The notes: generated by a model not told the origin, from the sequence alone. A DNA stretch of 64,000 nt from Cavia porcellus (GCF_034190915.1 NW_026947486.1:20176001-20240000); one strand, 5' to 3'. Positions 12,201-22,914 are shown, counted from the stretch's first letter. A program made the numbers and translations.

Positions 12201-12458
12201 ATACCCTTCTATCCCTGGGGGAAAGGAACCCAAAAGCCTCTGGCAGTTTCCCAGAGATTAGTGCTGTCTGGGGCATTTGGGGCTGGCCAGGAGGTGGGGT
12301 GGTTGAGGGCTGGAGTGGGGGTAGCCTCCTGGCTGTGGTAGAGCGGTCCTCACTTCTCTCACCCTGCCCTATTCTTGCCTGTTCCTCAGGATCTCCTAGA
12401 TGTGAAGAATATCACCCACCAGAAGAAGTTCGGGGAGGACATGCCCCACCCACACTAA
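3926..12458 (+). CDS. HDAC6: Histone deacetylase 6, C-terminal 890 residues
   Basis: HDAC6 is a cytoplasmic zinc deacetylase of tubulin and other proteins that also binds ubiquitin and feeds aggresome and autophagy traffic. Nineteen exons are visible: 3926-4052, 4153-4218, 4311-4370, 4448-4537, 4965-5071, 5156-5223, 5441-5606, 5684-5812, 6001-6169, 6388-6521, 6951-7019, 7139-7331, 8745-8894, 10658-10832, 10955-11460, 11540-11659, 11787-11933, 12033-12161 and 12390-12458. All phases close. Order of parts: the end of catalytic domain 1 ([11 protein letters not shown] at 4335 on, EGGYN); all of domain 2 with the zinc and charge-relay residues intact (PGHH at 6418-6429, DWDIHHGNG from 6964, [11 protein letters not shown] from 8769, EGGYN across the 8894/10658 junction); a low-complexity acidic linker with four SE14-like units; and a C-terminal UBP zinc finger (WCPHL, CEDCG, CLSCYQ, YCSRY, HPLVLS). 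The protein ends GEDMPHPH. The donors after 4052 and 4218 are weak (gtcagt, gtcctg). The N-terminus and most of domain 1 lie outside the window. Confidence 0.97.
4598..4668 (+). mobile_element. Old ID-type SINE in HDAC6 intron
   Basis: The words ggctggagtgtggctcagtgg, gcatttgcctagtatgca and gccctgggtttaatctccag give a tRNA-Ala-like SINE body. It lacks the GATAAAAACG tail of the young copies, so it belongs to an older subfamily. The rest of the 4538-4964 intron is unremarkable. Confidence 0.75.
7332..8744 (+). other. HDAC6 intron with TG-rich quasi-repetitive sequence
   Basis: Between two catalytic-domain-2 exons, roughly 7340-8460 is dense in short variants of tgtgtg, gtgtgactg and catatgtg on the plus strand without an exact repeat unit. 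It resembles a decayed (TG)n-related tandem array. Open frames on both strands here are by-products of the composition and have no recognisable product. From 8460 the sequence is C/T-rich and leads into the acceptor at 8743-8744. Confidence 0.6.
8895..10657 (+). other. HDAC6 intron with ID and B1 SINEs
   Basis: An ID-type SINE lies at about 9193-9295 (gatttagctcagtggcataag, no GATAAAAACG tail, long A-run). A two-part B1-type SINE at 9309-9468 is flanked by the perfect duplication tcagggcaact (9298-9308 and 9469-9479), so the B1 inserted just at the ID tail. The remainder (about 9480-10657) is ordinary intron with no exon or known element that I can see. Confidence 0.8.
11170..11337 (+). repeat. 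HDAC6: Four SE14-like 42-bp coding repeats in HDAC6
   Basis: Four consecutive 14-residue units, each beginning Ser-Glu, are encoded in frame: [42 protein letters not shown] and [14 protein letters not shown]. They match the register of the human SE14 tetradecapeptide region, which has more and more uniform units and has been linked to cytoplasmic retention. The units here are well diverged from each other. Confidence 0.85.
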
Positions 12459-12791
12459 GTGTCAGAAGGTCCTCTCTGTTCTCCACCTTCCACCCCAGAC
12501 AGACCAGCCTTATTTCCTATCATCTATACCTTGGATGAGGGTAGCTTCTGCCCCATCATGAATATCCTTTGCCAGTGGCCCAAGGGTGCTTGTTAAAGTG
12601 TAAATACATTTTAAGAGGACTGTGATCATCAATTGTGAATCTACCCCTGTCAACTGCCAGTTCAAGGGACACCACTACTACTTCCCCACAGGAAAGAGGG
12701 GCAGCTTGGTGTCCCCAAGAGAGGGCTAAAATCAAAAGGACAACATGGGGAGGGCAGTTACAACTGGCAGTTATGGCAGGGTTGCATATTT

Positions 12792-12797
12792 AATAAA
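12792..12797 (+). terminator. HDAC6: HDAC6 poly(A) signal
   Basis: AATAAA lies 334 bp after the HDAC6 stop codon (TAA, 12456-12458), giving a short 3' UTR. A second AATAAA-like motif lies near 12887-12893. No SINE interrupts this UTR. Confidence 0.75.
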
Positions 12798-12819
12798 CTT
12801 CAAGTTGTTTCAAAACCTG

Positions 12820-13715
12820 GAGAAAGCCTTTTAACTTTTGAGAATACTGAGACCCCTCCACATCCCTTATCTAGCAGGACTGATAAATAATAAAGGAATG
12901 AGGGGTCTTCAACAGATCAGTCTTCTATCCATCCATTGCCCAAAAAAATCTTAACTGAAAATAGAACAAGTGGCTTGACTGGCTCCATTGGAGATTTAAT
13001 AGTAGAATCTATGAGAAAATGAGTCTCTGCCTTAGAAACAGGTGTCACAGCCAGTTACAGCCACAGCCAAGGCCAAGAATACAAGGGAAACTATCTGGAA
13101 GTATCCTCCACATGCCCCAGTTTCCCCATCTGTCTGGTTGACCTAATTGGTAGGGTGGGTTCAAACTTCACCTGGATTTGGGGGTTGTGGGTAGAGATCC
13201 TGGTCCAGAGGTAGGAAATTGGAGCACAATTTTGGAGTTTTAGTTCTCTCACATAAGAATTGCTTTTGCTGAGGTTTCGGAACTTTATTGCCACTTTAAG
13301 ATCCCAAGATGACCACCAGAGACCCACCTAATCAGAAAGGAAAGGTCAAATGAGGGGAAGGGCAAGAAGGCTTGGGCCAGCCCAGTTGCACTAACATTGT
13401 AGATGGCTCACCTCCAAACCTCTACTAATTAACTCGGATCAGAACTGTGTCCCTGTGCTTAGCTAGCTGCAAGAGAGTCTGGGAAATTTGTAATTTGAAT
13501 TATCCATCTCTGATCCGTTATTTTGGCCCTGACAGAGTCAGCCCCTCCCGTGAAGTTCTTTCCCTCTGGACAGACCCAAACCCCACCAAACCTACCAACA
13601 GCTGAGTTTAAACTGTCACAAGCTCCTCGCGCCCCAAACACCCACCAAAACAGTTCAAATGGTTCAGCCAGGTCAAACTTGACCATTCTGAGCACAGGCA
13701 AGAGAGAGGCGCAGC
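12820..13715. other. HDAC6-ERAS intergenic sequence
   Basis: This is single-copy-looking DNA with no SINE, no convincing exon and no long meaningful frame. CpG content rises from about 13.5 kb toward the promoter-like block at 13.72 kb. Confidence 0.6.
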
Positions 13716-13719
13716 AAGA

Positions 13720-14260
13720 CTCAGCCAGAGCGCCCCTCGCGCGCATGTCGCAGGTGGTTGCAGCACCACCTGGGCCGCGCGCGACCGTTGGGGTGGGCGG
13801 GAGGGGGCGCGAAGGCAGACTGCGCATGCCTACTGCCCCCTACCCGCCACCTGGTGGGGAGCTGCTTTAGCCCGGGTTGCTCCTGTCAGAGCTGCCCGCT
13901 GTGTCCCACCACACAGCTCCCGGGACTCAGGTGAGCGGACCGACCGCCCGGATCCCAGCCGCATTTGGGCCTGAAGGTCTCCTCGCTGGAGTCGAGGGTA
14001 CCCTTCCCCGCCACCATTCATTCTAGGGGAGCGAGCCTTACATTCACCGTGCGGGGTCGGGTGCCTGTGCTTTGCGGGAAGCGGGGGCTGATTCCCAGGA
14101 TGGCGCCCGAAACTAGACCGGAGCACCACTATGCGGTCTGGAGGTGCGCTCAAGGATGCGGCCCTGGGGTCAACCCTGCTTACCTCCATCCCCTCATCTC
14201 CCCTGCCTCGGACAAAACAAAGCGCAGGACCGCGCTGGTTGCCCGAGCCTGAAGGGGGCC
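13720..14260 (+). promoter_or_regulatory. ERAS: CpG-rich promoter with probable ERAS non-coding exon 1
   Basis: The block is rich in CpG (gcgcccctcgcgcgcatgtcgcag, gggccgcgcgcgaccgttgg) in an otherwise CpG-poor area. A good splice donor, CTCAG|gtgagcgg, sits at 13930/13931. A matching acceptor (cttcactag) at 16460-16461 opens the ERAS coding exon, as expected for a non-coding first exon. Transcription start and direction are inferred and not seen. From 14261 to 15130 I see nothing recognisable. Confidence 0.5.
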
Positions 14261-15129
14261 CACGCCCTTCCTTTCTTCCTCACTTTTGTGGCGCGGCTGG
14301 GAGGCTGCCGACTGGGCCAGGCAGCGTCAAGTGGGCACTCGCAGGGTCTCAAGGACCCTTTGGGGACACTGCAGTAGCACCTGACACAGCGAGGGCTCTG
14401 TGCTCAGAACAAGGCTGGGACCCCAATTCTGTGTTGGGGCCTTGTGATGTAGTCCAGTCTGTCACTCTGCTTCTCTGAGCGCCCTGTTCCTCATGGGATA
14501 TGGGAGTCCTGGTGACCATAACCTAGGCCCCACCCCTAGGGTGTCCCAGCTGGGGCTCAGCCTGCGTGTACCACACTCTCAGAAGATGCTATCTGGGCAC
14601 CTGTGGTCATTACCAGCACTTGGCCAAGGGGAGAGCCTCTCTTATATTTCCCTGCCTCTGATGATGGCACCCCAAATTTTCAGTTGATCCAGCCCCAACT
14701 TGCCTTCCCCCTCTTCCACCTATTCACCTCTAGAGACAGCCCACCAGTTTCAGAATCTACCAGAACCTTGCCTGTCCTTTCCATCTGCCCCACTGCCACC
14801 ATCTTCAACGGTGATCTCTCTTTCCTGGTCTCCCCTCAAGTCTATCTTCACAGCCACATCTTCCTCTCTCTTCCCCAAAGGATGGGTGCCTCCAAAGCTA
14901 TTTTCTCCTCTCTTCATCCTGCCCCCATTTTTGGGCAGAGACTTGCAGTGAACATTTTCAGGAATCCCTCCATCTCACCCTGATCTGCACAACCCAAACT
15001 CATCTGGAACCCTGGATCTGCCCCCAGACTACCATTGCTCCTTGGTTTCTAGACTATGGTAATGGTGCACTCAATGAAGGCAACTCCCAAACCAGACGGG
15101 GAGGCACATTTAATGAGTTAATGGTGATT

Positions 15130-15290
15130 TGCTTTTTTTGTAGTTTTTTTTTTTTTTTATCTCTTTGAGACAGGATTTCACTATGCAGTTCAGGCTGGCC
15201 TTGAACTCACTTTGTAGCCCAGACTGGCCTCAAACTCACATCAATCCTCCAGCCTCAGCCTCCTAAGTGCTAGAATTGCAGGCCAATTTG
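15130..15290 (-). mobile_element. B1-type SINE, antisense
   Basis: A T-run is followed by gagacaggatttcactatg, caggctggccttgaactcac and cctcagcctcctaagtgct, the reverse complement of a B1 unit with its internal duplication. It lies in the ERAS 5' intron. Confidence 0.85.
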
Positions 15291-15509
15291 CTATTAATAG
15301 CTAATACAAATTGAGCACCTGCTGTGTGCCAATCCTCTTTAACATGCAAGTTAATTTCCTTATTGTGTTTATTGTCTCACACTGCTAGAATCTAAAGCTC
15401 TCAAGGCCAGATGAATCTGTTTTGTTCAGTGCTGTATCACAAAGTCTGGCATACAGGAAATGCTTGAATTAATTAAGGAAGATTGAATAATAGTAAAAAT
15501 GCTTAACAT

Positions 15510-15608
15510 GGGGCTGGGGATTTAGCTCAGCGGCATAAGCGCCTGCCTTGCAAGCAGGCAGTCGTGAGTTCCATCCCTGGTACCGATAAAAACGAAAAAG
15601 ACAAAAAA
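15510..15608 (+). mobile_element. ID-type SINE, young subfamily
   Basis: A full-length body with intact anticodon-like arm and the GATAAAAACGAAAAAGAC tail is flanked by the perfect 15-bp duplication aaaaatgcttaacat (15495-15509 and 15609-15623). This is one of the best-preserved copies. It lies in the presumed ERAS intron. Confidence 0.95.
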
Positions 15609-16039
15609 AAAAATGCTTAACATTAGCTGAGCACCTCCTACTGAAATATATTTTACATATTTATCTTGTTACCTATTGCCAGACAATATGGAATTATAGA
15701 CAATAATGTAGAATATAACATTCATAGGGGTCAGGGGTCATCTATTTTTTTTTAATTTCTATGTCCTTGCCACACAGGAGGTTTTCAGTAAATATATTTT
15801 GAATAGTTAATAAGACTAAATTCTAATGAAAATAGTTAATAGACTATATAATTAACCTAATTTGTTTGGTTTATTTATCTCTTCAGATACTAATATTCTT
15901 TTAGAACACAAACCCTGGGACCGAACTGGCCACCTGGAGGCTGTGTTTCAATGTCCACTAAAATAAACAAAATCCTGCCCTCCCTCTGCAAACTTCACAG
16001 TACTTCATAAATATGCTAAAATTCATTTAATTGCACATT

Positions 16040-16250
16040 TTAACTGGGTGAACTGGTGGTGCATGTTTGTAATCCCAGTATTTAGGAGGCTGAGGCAAGA
16101 TGATCCTTGACAGTTCAAGGCCAGTCTGAACTTTATGGAATAAAAATTATATTTTAGTAAAGTGGCCTGAAAAATACTGCCTTGGGGTTGAGGGGATAGC
16201 TGAGTGGTAGGCAACCCTATTGCCTGGTCCTGGGATTCTCAGTAAAAAAA
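16040..16250 (+). mobile_element. B1-type SINE and degraded ID SINE
   Basis: A B1-type unit is recognisable at about 16042-16150 (ggtggtgcatgtttgtaatc, ggaggctgaggcaagatgat). An old ID-like body at about 16183-16250 (ggggttgaggggatagctga, ggtcctgggattctcag) follows. The end of the ID piece is part of the inverted repeat described separately. Confidence 0.6.
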
Positions 16251-16315
16251 GAAAAATCTCCCCTTCACAAAGTTGATATGAGGCGGGGAGAGCAACATGA
16301 ATAATGCATGCTGTG
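16226..16315 (+). repeat. Left arm of inverted repeat around ERAS
   Basis: About 90 bp starting ggtcctgggattctcagtaa and ending aataatgcatgctgtg recur in reverse complement at 17582-17670. By eye they differ by one substitution (gatAtgagg versus gatCtgagg) and small changes in an A-rich run. The spacer of 1,266 bp holds the whole ERAS coding exon. Confidence 0.9.
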
Positions 16316-16504
16316 TACTTGTCCTTTTAGAAGGATATTAGGTGGTGATTAGCATACCATAAGTGCTCTACAAAGGTTAATTCAATGCTACTCACCTGTC
16401 CTTTTAGCCCCGGGTTTGCCCTGACCTCTCTTCACTGTTGTCTTTCTTCCATCTTCACTAGCAGACCTTGCTGTTTATCTCTTTCCTGAATTGCCTTTTG
16501 GGGC

Positions 16505-17188
16505 ATGGAGCTGCCACTGCCACCAACTGATGTCACCATGAGCCCGGGCACCTGGAACCCCAGCTCCCAGGAGAGACCTGAGGCTTCAGTGCACAGCAAG
16601 GATACTGCCAAGAAGTTGCCTGAGTACAAGACAGTGGTGGTTGGCGCTAGTGGTGTGGGCAAGAGTGCGTTGACCATCCAGATGACCCACCAGTGCTTCG
16701 TGGAGGACCATGACCCCACCATCCAGGATTCCTACTGGAAGGAGGTAGCCCTGGACAATAGAGGCTACATTCTGAATGTGCTGGATACAGCGGGGCAAGA
16801 TATCCACAGGGCCCTGCGGAACCAGTGCCTGGCAGCTGGGGATGGCATACTGGGTGTCTTTGCTCTTGATGACCCTTCGACTCTGGACCAGCTGCAACAG
16901 ATGCGGGCCAGCTGGGGCCCTTGCCACACCCAACCCCTCATCCTAGTGGGCAACAAGTGTGACTTGGTGACTGCTGCTGGAGATGTGCATGCCACTGCTG
17001 CAGCTCTCGCCCAAAGATGGGGGGTCCCCTTTGTGAAGACCTCAGCCAAGACACGGCAAGGTGTGGAGGAAGCCTTTGCCCTGCTCATCCATGAGATCCA
17101 AAGGGCCCAAGCAGCCATGGCAGAGGCAGGGGAAGAGAGGGCCCAGCACAAGAAGGCTATGTGTAGTTGTGGCTGCTCTGTGGCCTGA
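16505..17188 (+). CDS. ERAS: ES cell-expressed Ras, ERas
   Basis: ERas is a small GTPase of embryonic stem cells that signals to PI3K while constitutively GTP-bound. This one is 227 aa in a single coding exon (human about 233), with an acceptor at 16460-16461 just upstream. It has a unique N-terminal extension (about residues 1-40), then the G-domain: P-loop GASGVGKS at 47-54, switch I region [18 protein letters not shown] at 94-98, NKCD at 150-153 and TSAKTRQG. It ends in a cysteine-rich prenylation and palmitoylation tail, MCSCGCSVA (CaaX = CSVA). Residue 49, the position of Ras Gly12, is serine. This is the natural substitution that makes ERas insensitive to GAPs. The frame is fully open, so the gene looks functional. 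The first ATG of the frame was chosen because it matches the MELP start of ERas proteins. Confidence 0.97.
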   Translation: MELPLPPTDVTMSPGTWNPSSQERPEASVHSKDTAKKLPEYKTVVVGASGVGKSALTIQMTHQCFVEDHDPTIQDSYWKEVALDNRGYILNVLDTAGQDIHRALRNQCLAAGDGILGVFALDDPSTLDQLQQMRASWGPCHTQPLILVGNKCDLVTAAGDVHATAAALAQRWGVPFVKTSAKTRQGVEEAFALLIHEIQRAQAAMAEAGEERAQHKKAMCSCGCSVA

Positions 17189-17581
17189 AGATCTTGGTCA
17201 GGAAAAGCAGCTGCTCTCCCAGGCTAGGGTGGAGTTCACTTGATGAAGATACCTCAGAAGCTACTAATAACATGGACACATCACTGGTGATTGGGGATGG
17301 ATGGACAGTTTTCTTTCTTGCAATTGGTGAGGAGTTTTTGGTGATATGGGGTTGTCTGGAGTTTGCTGTGTCATGCCAATTTAAGAGATTCTGTACAAGA
17401 TTAAGTAAATGATGTTTCCCGTTTCCAAGCTGCCTCTGTACCAAGTGTTATGTGGGTGGGAGCAAGACTGGGTGGAATGTTACTTGAAATATGATAAATG
17501 TTTCATTCAAGAAATATGGGGGAGCCCTCCATATGCCAGGCCCTGCTTTGGGTACACAAAGGATGTGGAGGTAAATTCTTG

Positions 17582-17670
17582 CACAGCATGCATTATTCAT
17601 GTTGCTCTCCCCGCCTCAGATCAACTTTGTGAAGGGGAGATTTTTTTCTTTTACTGAGAATCCCAGGACC
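17582..17670 (-). repeat. Right arm of inverted repeat around ERAS
   Basis: This is the reverse complement of 16226-16315. Its left boundary joins sequence with an old interspersed-repeat look (atatgccaggccctgctttg) and its right boundary joins ttttttgacagaagg. Similarity to the left arm stops sharply on both sides. Confidence 0.9.
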
Positions 17671-18252
17671 TTTTTTGACAGAAGGTTAGGAAGTGATGGA
17701 GACTGACAATAAGGTAAGTAAAGGAAAACAATGTCAGAGTGGTCATGGAATTCTTACGAGTAGGTGCTAAAACCTTGCTGATACCAGGAGCAGAGGGAAT
17801 AATCAGTGTAAAGCAAAGGTCAAGACCCCAAACCAGCCACTGGCCCCCTGGCAACCTTTATCTTCAGGAAAAGGAACCCCTGGAAGATGCTAATGGGCCC
17901 TGAAACAGACCTCAGGCCCAGAAGGGAGGGGCTGCCATTGTCCCTGTGGATGGCTGCACTTGTGAGTCAGGTGCCTGTGAGGAAAGGCATGGGCTGAACA
18001 GCGGGTGTAGCTAAGTGCAAGACCTACGGCCCCTCTACCCCAAGAGCAGCTACCACCCCCAGCCCACCAGTCCCTTAGCTGACTGCGGCTCACAAAGACA
18101 AACAGAGCTGTTTCAGATATTGTTATTGTAAGGCTAGGGGGTGGGGGTTTGGCGGGTTGAGGGGTAAGCAGCTCTCAACGTGCTGGCAGGGGTGTTCAGG
18201 TGGCTAGCTGGCCTGCTCCTGGGTTCTGGGGCACGCTGGATGCAGGCGGTGC
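17671..18252. other. ERAS-PCSK1N spacer and PCSK1N 3' UTR
   Basis: Two plus-strand genes give way here to a minus-strand gene. The PCSK1N 3' UTR occupies the right part. No perfect AATAAA was found on the minus strand; the sequence around 18118-18130 (CAATAACAATA on the minus strand) is the best candidate poly(A) region. The left part shows nothing I can name. Confidence 0.45.
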
Positions 18253-20298
18253 TCAGGGTGGCAGGAGACGGCGCGCTGGCGCCGGGGGCGGGGGGTTCTC
18301 TAGGCGTTTCACGCGAAGCAGTGCCCCAAGAACACCTTCAGGGGGAACGTCAGGAGCCAGATCCTGGTTGGCAGAGCGGCGAAGGCGGCGCGGGGTGGTC
18401 CCAGCTTCCGGCTCCGCACTTCCCGTGAGGATTCGCCCCAGCAAATACCTGCGGAACAGAGCAAAATGCAGTGAGGGTGTGGCTGCAGGTGGCCCCTGCA
18501 GACCAGGAAGCTAAACAGCACACCTTGCAACCCATAGTTTCTGGCCCTTCCCCACCCGTGTCCCTGGCCCACTGCTCTCAAGAAGCGAAAGTTCTCTCTC
18601 CACGCCCATGCCAGAAATGGTAGCATCCTGGCCTCCCCTTCCAGGCAGAAACCAGGCACCTGGGCCTCCCTCCCCAGGGCCAGGAGGCCATGTCCTGCAC
18701 TGCTCCTCTAGTGCCTCACACCTTTCCTCTCGGGATCTGACTCCTAGCTAGGTCCCAAGACCGTCGCCCTTCCCTAGGACTTAAGTGTTCTCGTCACCAC
18801 TGGATGATGTAGTTCCCCTCGCCGCCCTCCCGAGGTGCAGTGTCAGTCCCCTCCCTGCACCTCAGTAGCTCTGGGTCCACGTCAGGCGTCTCGTCACCAG
18901 TTTCCTCGGCATCTGAGCCCGTGGGGCCGTCGTCATAGACTGGGGGCCGGGGTCGGTGCGCAGCGGCCGGCACGGGAGCGGGGACAAGCTGGGCTGCAAG
19001 GGCGGCGGGGTCGAGGCGGGCGCGAAGCAGAGCTCGGGCAAGCTGTGCGGCTGGTGCATCGGGGTCATCGTCCAGACCGAGGGGCGCGTCGGAGGCGCGG
19101 GGAGAACCCCAGACGCGCAGCAGCTGTGCCAGGACACGTGCCTGCTGATCCTCGGCCTCCTGCGCCTCGGCCCGCGCACGCTCCTGCCGCTCAGCCTCCA
19201 GCAGGTGCGCCAGCGCCCGCGCCAGCTCCTGCACCGCACCCGCCGCCGCCTCTCCTCGGGGCGCCGCCCGGCGGAAGCGGCGCTGAGATCCAGCCTCGGC
19301 AATGGCTGGCGATGCTGCGCTTAGGCTGCGGGGGTCCTATGGGAAGATAACGTGGGAGGGAAGATAAGTGTATCATCACATTAGGACAGGCCCAGGACCT
19401 CTGACTTGGGGACTCCACAAACCTCAAATAACCAAAGCCACCATGCCCCCCATAACGAATATTTCTAGGGCCACAGGAGACCCCAAATATCTCCAGATAC
19501 ATGTAAGACCCCCGATAGACTCTTAGACCCATCTCCAGCAATCTCCAGTAATGCTTTAATACTCAGAACTTGCCCTTAAGACCAGTGGGGACCAGATTTG
19601 AAATGAAAACTCCAAAGAAAGAAAAAAGAAATGAAAACTCTCATACTTTGCTGATAGACATTAAATTATCAAAATAATTTTTAAGAACAACTTGGTAATG
19701 TCCAAAAAGAAATACATACCCTATGCCCCACTGCCGAGGTGTTACACCCCAGAACAGCTTTGACACATATACTACTGGACATCAGTTTGTGAAAGATGAC
19801 AGTAGCAGTTTGTAATAGCATAAAGAGTGTGGGGCTAGGGATAGCATAAAAGTGGGGAGAGGAATAAAGGCCTGAAACAACTCAGTATTCACTGACATAT
19901 TAAGAATGAATATATAAACTGGATGTGGTGGTACATGCGTGTAACCACCGCACTCTGGAAGGCTGGGGCAGGAAAACTATTGGAGCCCAGTCTGGGCAAT
20001 CTGACAAGACCTTGTCTCAAAATAAAAAAAAAAAAAAAACAAGGGCTGGGGATGTAGCTCAGTGAAAAGGCAGTGGTAACACAAAGGTCCTGGCTCAATC
20101 CCTAGTAATACAAAAATAAATCAATTGTGCTATTCTCATAGAACACAATATTATGAAGCAAGAATTTAAATGCATTATAGCCAAACACTTTAATATGAAT
20201 GAATCTCACCACCAGTGTAGAACCAATAAAAGAAGTTTGGATAAGGGGTGTAACTCTGGCAGGGCGCTTGAACCAGGCCCTGGGTTCAAGTCACAAGA

Positions 20299-20340
<42 letters not shown>

Positions 20341-21773
20341 CAAGTTCCAGAATCCCACTGCAGACTGAGATGACTCGACACACAAGGACTTCCTAGTGAC
20401 CCCTAGTGACTACCAGGAGGCAAATTCTGGCTTTGATTCCATTTCTATGCTGCAGATTGCTTAAAGATACAATATATGTATGCGAAAATCCTCAAACAAA
20501 CGCAAGAGATAAATGGACAGGAAATACATAGAGGATAAGGATTGTAAGGCAGAGAGGATACGGGTGGAGGGACACCCTGGGGCTTCTGACTATTACTGGT
20601 CAGGTTCTAATTAATCTTAAGCTGAACAATGAGCACACAGAAGACTCATTTTATCATTAGTCTTTACAATTGTACATATATTTAAAATATGCATCCAATT
20701 AAGTATATGCACATTAAGCATACAAATCTATGTACATTAAATATATTGTTCTATGTAAAATATTTAATAATTTGAAAACTCCTCTTTCCTTGATGCAGAT
20801 GGCCCTGAAGAGGAAAAGGAAGTGCCCTTGGTTGTTACTCAGCAGCTAGCAGCTCCTGGGGAATTACCAACAAGCTTTCCTTTCCTCTCTCACATGCGCA
20901 TGAAGACTGACAGCTTCTGAGATACTACACACAGCCCAACACTGCCACAGCCACATGCAAAGAACGACACATGCTCATGCAGTTACACTCTCCAAGGTGC
21001 AAGGACACGCAACACCTGTGAGGCACAATGCAGCACAGGGACATCATGGCTCCTCTCCGAAATGACACAGCTTCACAAAGAAGCGGCCTCGAGAGCACAT
21101 ACCCAAAGTCCCAGGCACTCAGCTTGACAGAATGGAGTGTGCCCAAGGATACACAAGGACTGTGCTTTCCAAAAGGAAAACAAAATCACAGACACATATG
21201 AACACACGCCAAGACACGCCCAGGGGCCACACCATCACACATAAGGATTCATGAACACACATGGTGTCACTGAGAAAGCAATGGAACCTGCCCAAAAAAG
21301 CCGCACATAAAAAGCATCTTCAGTACCACACACCCTACACACGGGGACAAACGTCACTTTTGTAGGACACTCATGAACAAGCACATAACACCCTTGCACT
21401 GCTGTCATCACATCAAACGCATACACAGGGCTGTGCGCACCCTTCCTGAAAGCACCCTAGAGCTATGGACAGCGCCACAGGTCTCAGGCCAGGCCCAGAT
21501 GTGTCGCCCTGACAACCTCACGTAGACCAACGCCTGCAGTCGTGCCACCCTTGCCAGTGTCCCCGCACACCCCTGGGGTGGCTCCTGTGAGGATGCGGCC
21601 CGACCCTTGACCTCAGCATCCCCTGCCCCACCCCCACCCGCGCCAGACTGGAATCGCACCTTTATGGGCCTCGCACAGAGTGCAGGGGGCAGCTGAAGGA
21701 GGCCCAACAGCAGCAGCACCAGAAGGCCAACGCCCCCGGCCCGCGACCCGCGGAGCAGCAGCGACCCCGCCAT
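18253..21773 (-). CDS. PCSK1N: ProSAAS, proprotein convertase 1 inhibitor
   Basis: ProSAAS is a secreted neuroendocrine granin-like protein that inhibits PC1/3 and is processed into small peptides. Three coding exons on the minus strand are 21773-21660, 19336-18861 and 18448-18253; phases close to 261 aa (human 260). Residues 1-33 form a signal peptide with a leucine-rich core (GLLVLLLLGLLQLPPALC). Dibasic sites follow: RRFRR (about 57-61), PRRLRR (about 216-221) and LLRVKR (240-245). LLRVKR is the conserved inhibitory hexapeptide. The LEN peptide (LENPPPPAPARRLLPP) closes the protein. The middle is an Ala/Arg/Glu-rich helical segment (ELARALAHLLEAERQERARA) and a proline-rich PEN-type region. 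Exon 2 is very GC-rich, which creates long false frames on the opposite strand. Intron 1 (19337-21659) carries SINEs and an (AC)n tract. Confidence 0.97.
19915..20112 (+). mobile_element. B1-type SINE followed by ID-type SINE
   Basis: B1-like at about 19917-20030 (ggatgtggtggtacatgcgt ... ttgtctcaaaataaa), then an old ID body at about 20043-20112 (gggctggggatgtagctcag ... ctcaatccctagtaatac). Both are in PCSK1N intron 1. The rest of this intron (20340-21560) holds no element I recognise. Confidence 0.75.
20300..20335. repeat. (AC)n microsatellite
   Basis: An uninterrupted CA/AC dinucleotide run of about 36 bp in PCSK1N intron 1. Confidence 0.97.
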
Positions 21774-21990
21774 GCTGCTCCTGCGAGCCGGGCTCCGGAC
21801 AGGCGGGCAAACTGGTCGTCTGTCAGGTGCGCAGCGCCTGGGTAGCGCACGGCTGCGATGCTCTGCGGCTGCGTGCTGGGAGCCAGCCGCCTAGTTCTCC
21901 TCTCCCACTCCACGCAGGCGCAGCATCAGCTCTGGCAGCCTCTGCAGCCTGCGTGTTGCTGGGGTGATGCTCCAAGGACAAAGTGGAGAG
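21774..21990 (-). promoter_or_regulatory. PCSK1N: PCSK1N promoter/5' UTR, CpG-rich
   Basis: GC- and CpG-rich sequence lies directly upstream of the minus-strand ATG (tgcgcagcgcctgggtagcgc, cacgcaggcgcagcatc). It is embedded in a longer CpG-rich stretch that runs through exon 1 from about 21.59 kb. No clear TATA box was seen. The exact start site is unknown. Confidence 0.6.
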
Positions 21991-22029
21991 TCTGAGACTG
22001 CAGCTGATGGTTGCCATGGCAGTCGGAGA

Positions 22030-22866
22030 GCAGTTGCTAGGGCAACAGACCTTAATGTGGATTAGCAGACAGCCAGGGAAATCAACTTAGTGAAGTGAAA
22101 TGGGGTCCAGTCCCTAGCTCTTCCTCCGTGGGGAGGAGATGGACTTTGCTTATTGGATAAACAGCTGCCTGCTGCGGACCCTGCAGGTGCTTTGTAGAGA
22201 GACAGGTTCCACCCCTATGATGGGTAGTGCTGAGCCCCTACCTGAAATAGGGAGTTACAGTAACCGCGAAGTCAGAATGGCGATGACTCAGTGAACGCTC
22301 AAATACAACTGTCTGCTAGCCAAGGCCTTCTCTCCACGACTGTCCTTTCATGTCCTTTGCAGTCTTCGTCTCCCCATCTGCCTCTCTTTATCTCTCTTCC
22401 CTCCATCCTGCCAACATCCTCCCATCTCTATCTTAATTTACTGTCTGCATCTGTTTTTTTCATTATAGATAGATGCATATATATATTATTGTCCATGTAT
22501 TGTTCTGGAAACACATTTAAATGATAAATCAGGAGCCAGAGCTCCTGCTCAATGGTAGAACCAGCTCAATGGTAGAACACAGTGTTTAACATTTGTGAGG
22601 CCCTGGGTTTGATCTCCAGCACCAAACAGAAGGCAAAATAGATACGGGACAAGAAACAAGATTTTAACCAAGCAATGTGCCACATGCCTGTAATTTCCAG
22701 TACTTGGGAGGCTGAGGCAAGGGGATCACAAGTTTGAGGCCAGCCTGAGATGCATAGTAAGATTCTGTATTAAAAAACAGAAAACAGGGCTGGGGATTTA
22801 GCTCACCAGCTCAAGAGCTTGCTTAGTAAGCTCAAGGTTGTGAGTTCAATCTCCAGTACCATCTTC

Positions 22867-22914
<48 letters not shown>

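Noticed and set aside
13523..14478. Overlapping 115-aa frames in the CpG-rich block
   Set aside because: GC-rich composition alone gives long frames on both strands; the region is better explained as promoter and non-coding exon.
16505..17188. ERAS as an intronless retrocopy of another Ras gene
   Set aside because: Conserved position between HDAC6 and PCSK1N, the ERas-specific N-terminus and tail, and an upstream acceptor fit the bona fide ERAS gene.
18835..19350. 171-aa plus-strand open frame
   Set aside because: It is the antisense shadow of the very GC-rich PCSK1N exon 2, which matches proSAAS on the minus strand.
20300..20335. Direct repeats considered as CRISPR-like or satellite arrays (also 22870, 40720, 46049)
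   Set aside because: They are plain dinucleotide microsatellites without spacers.
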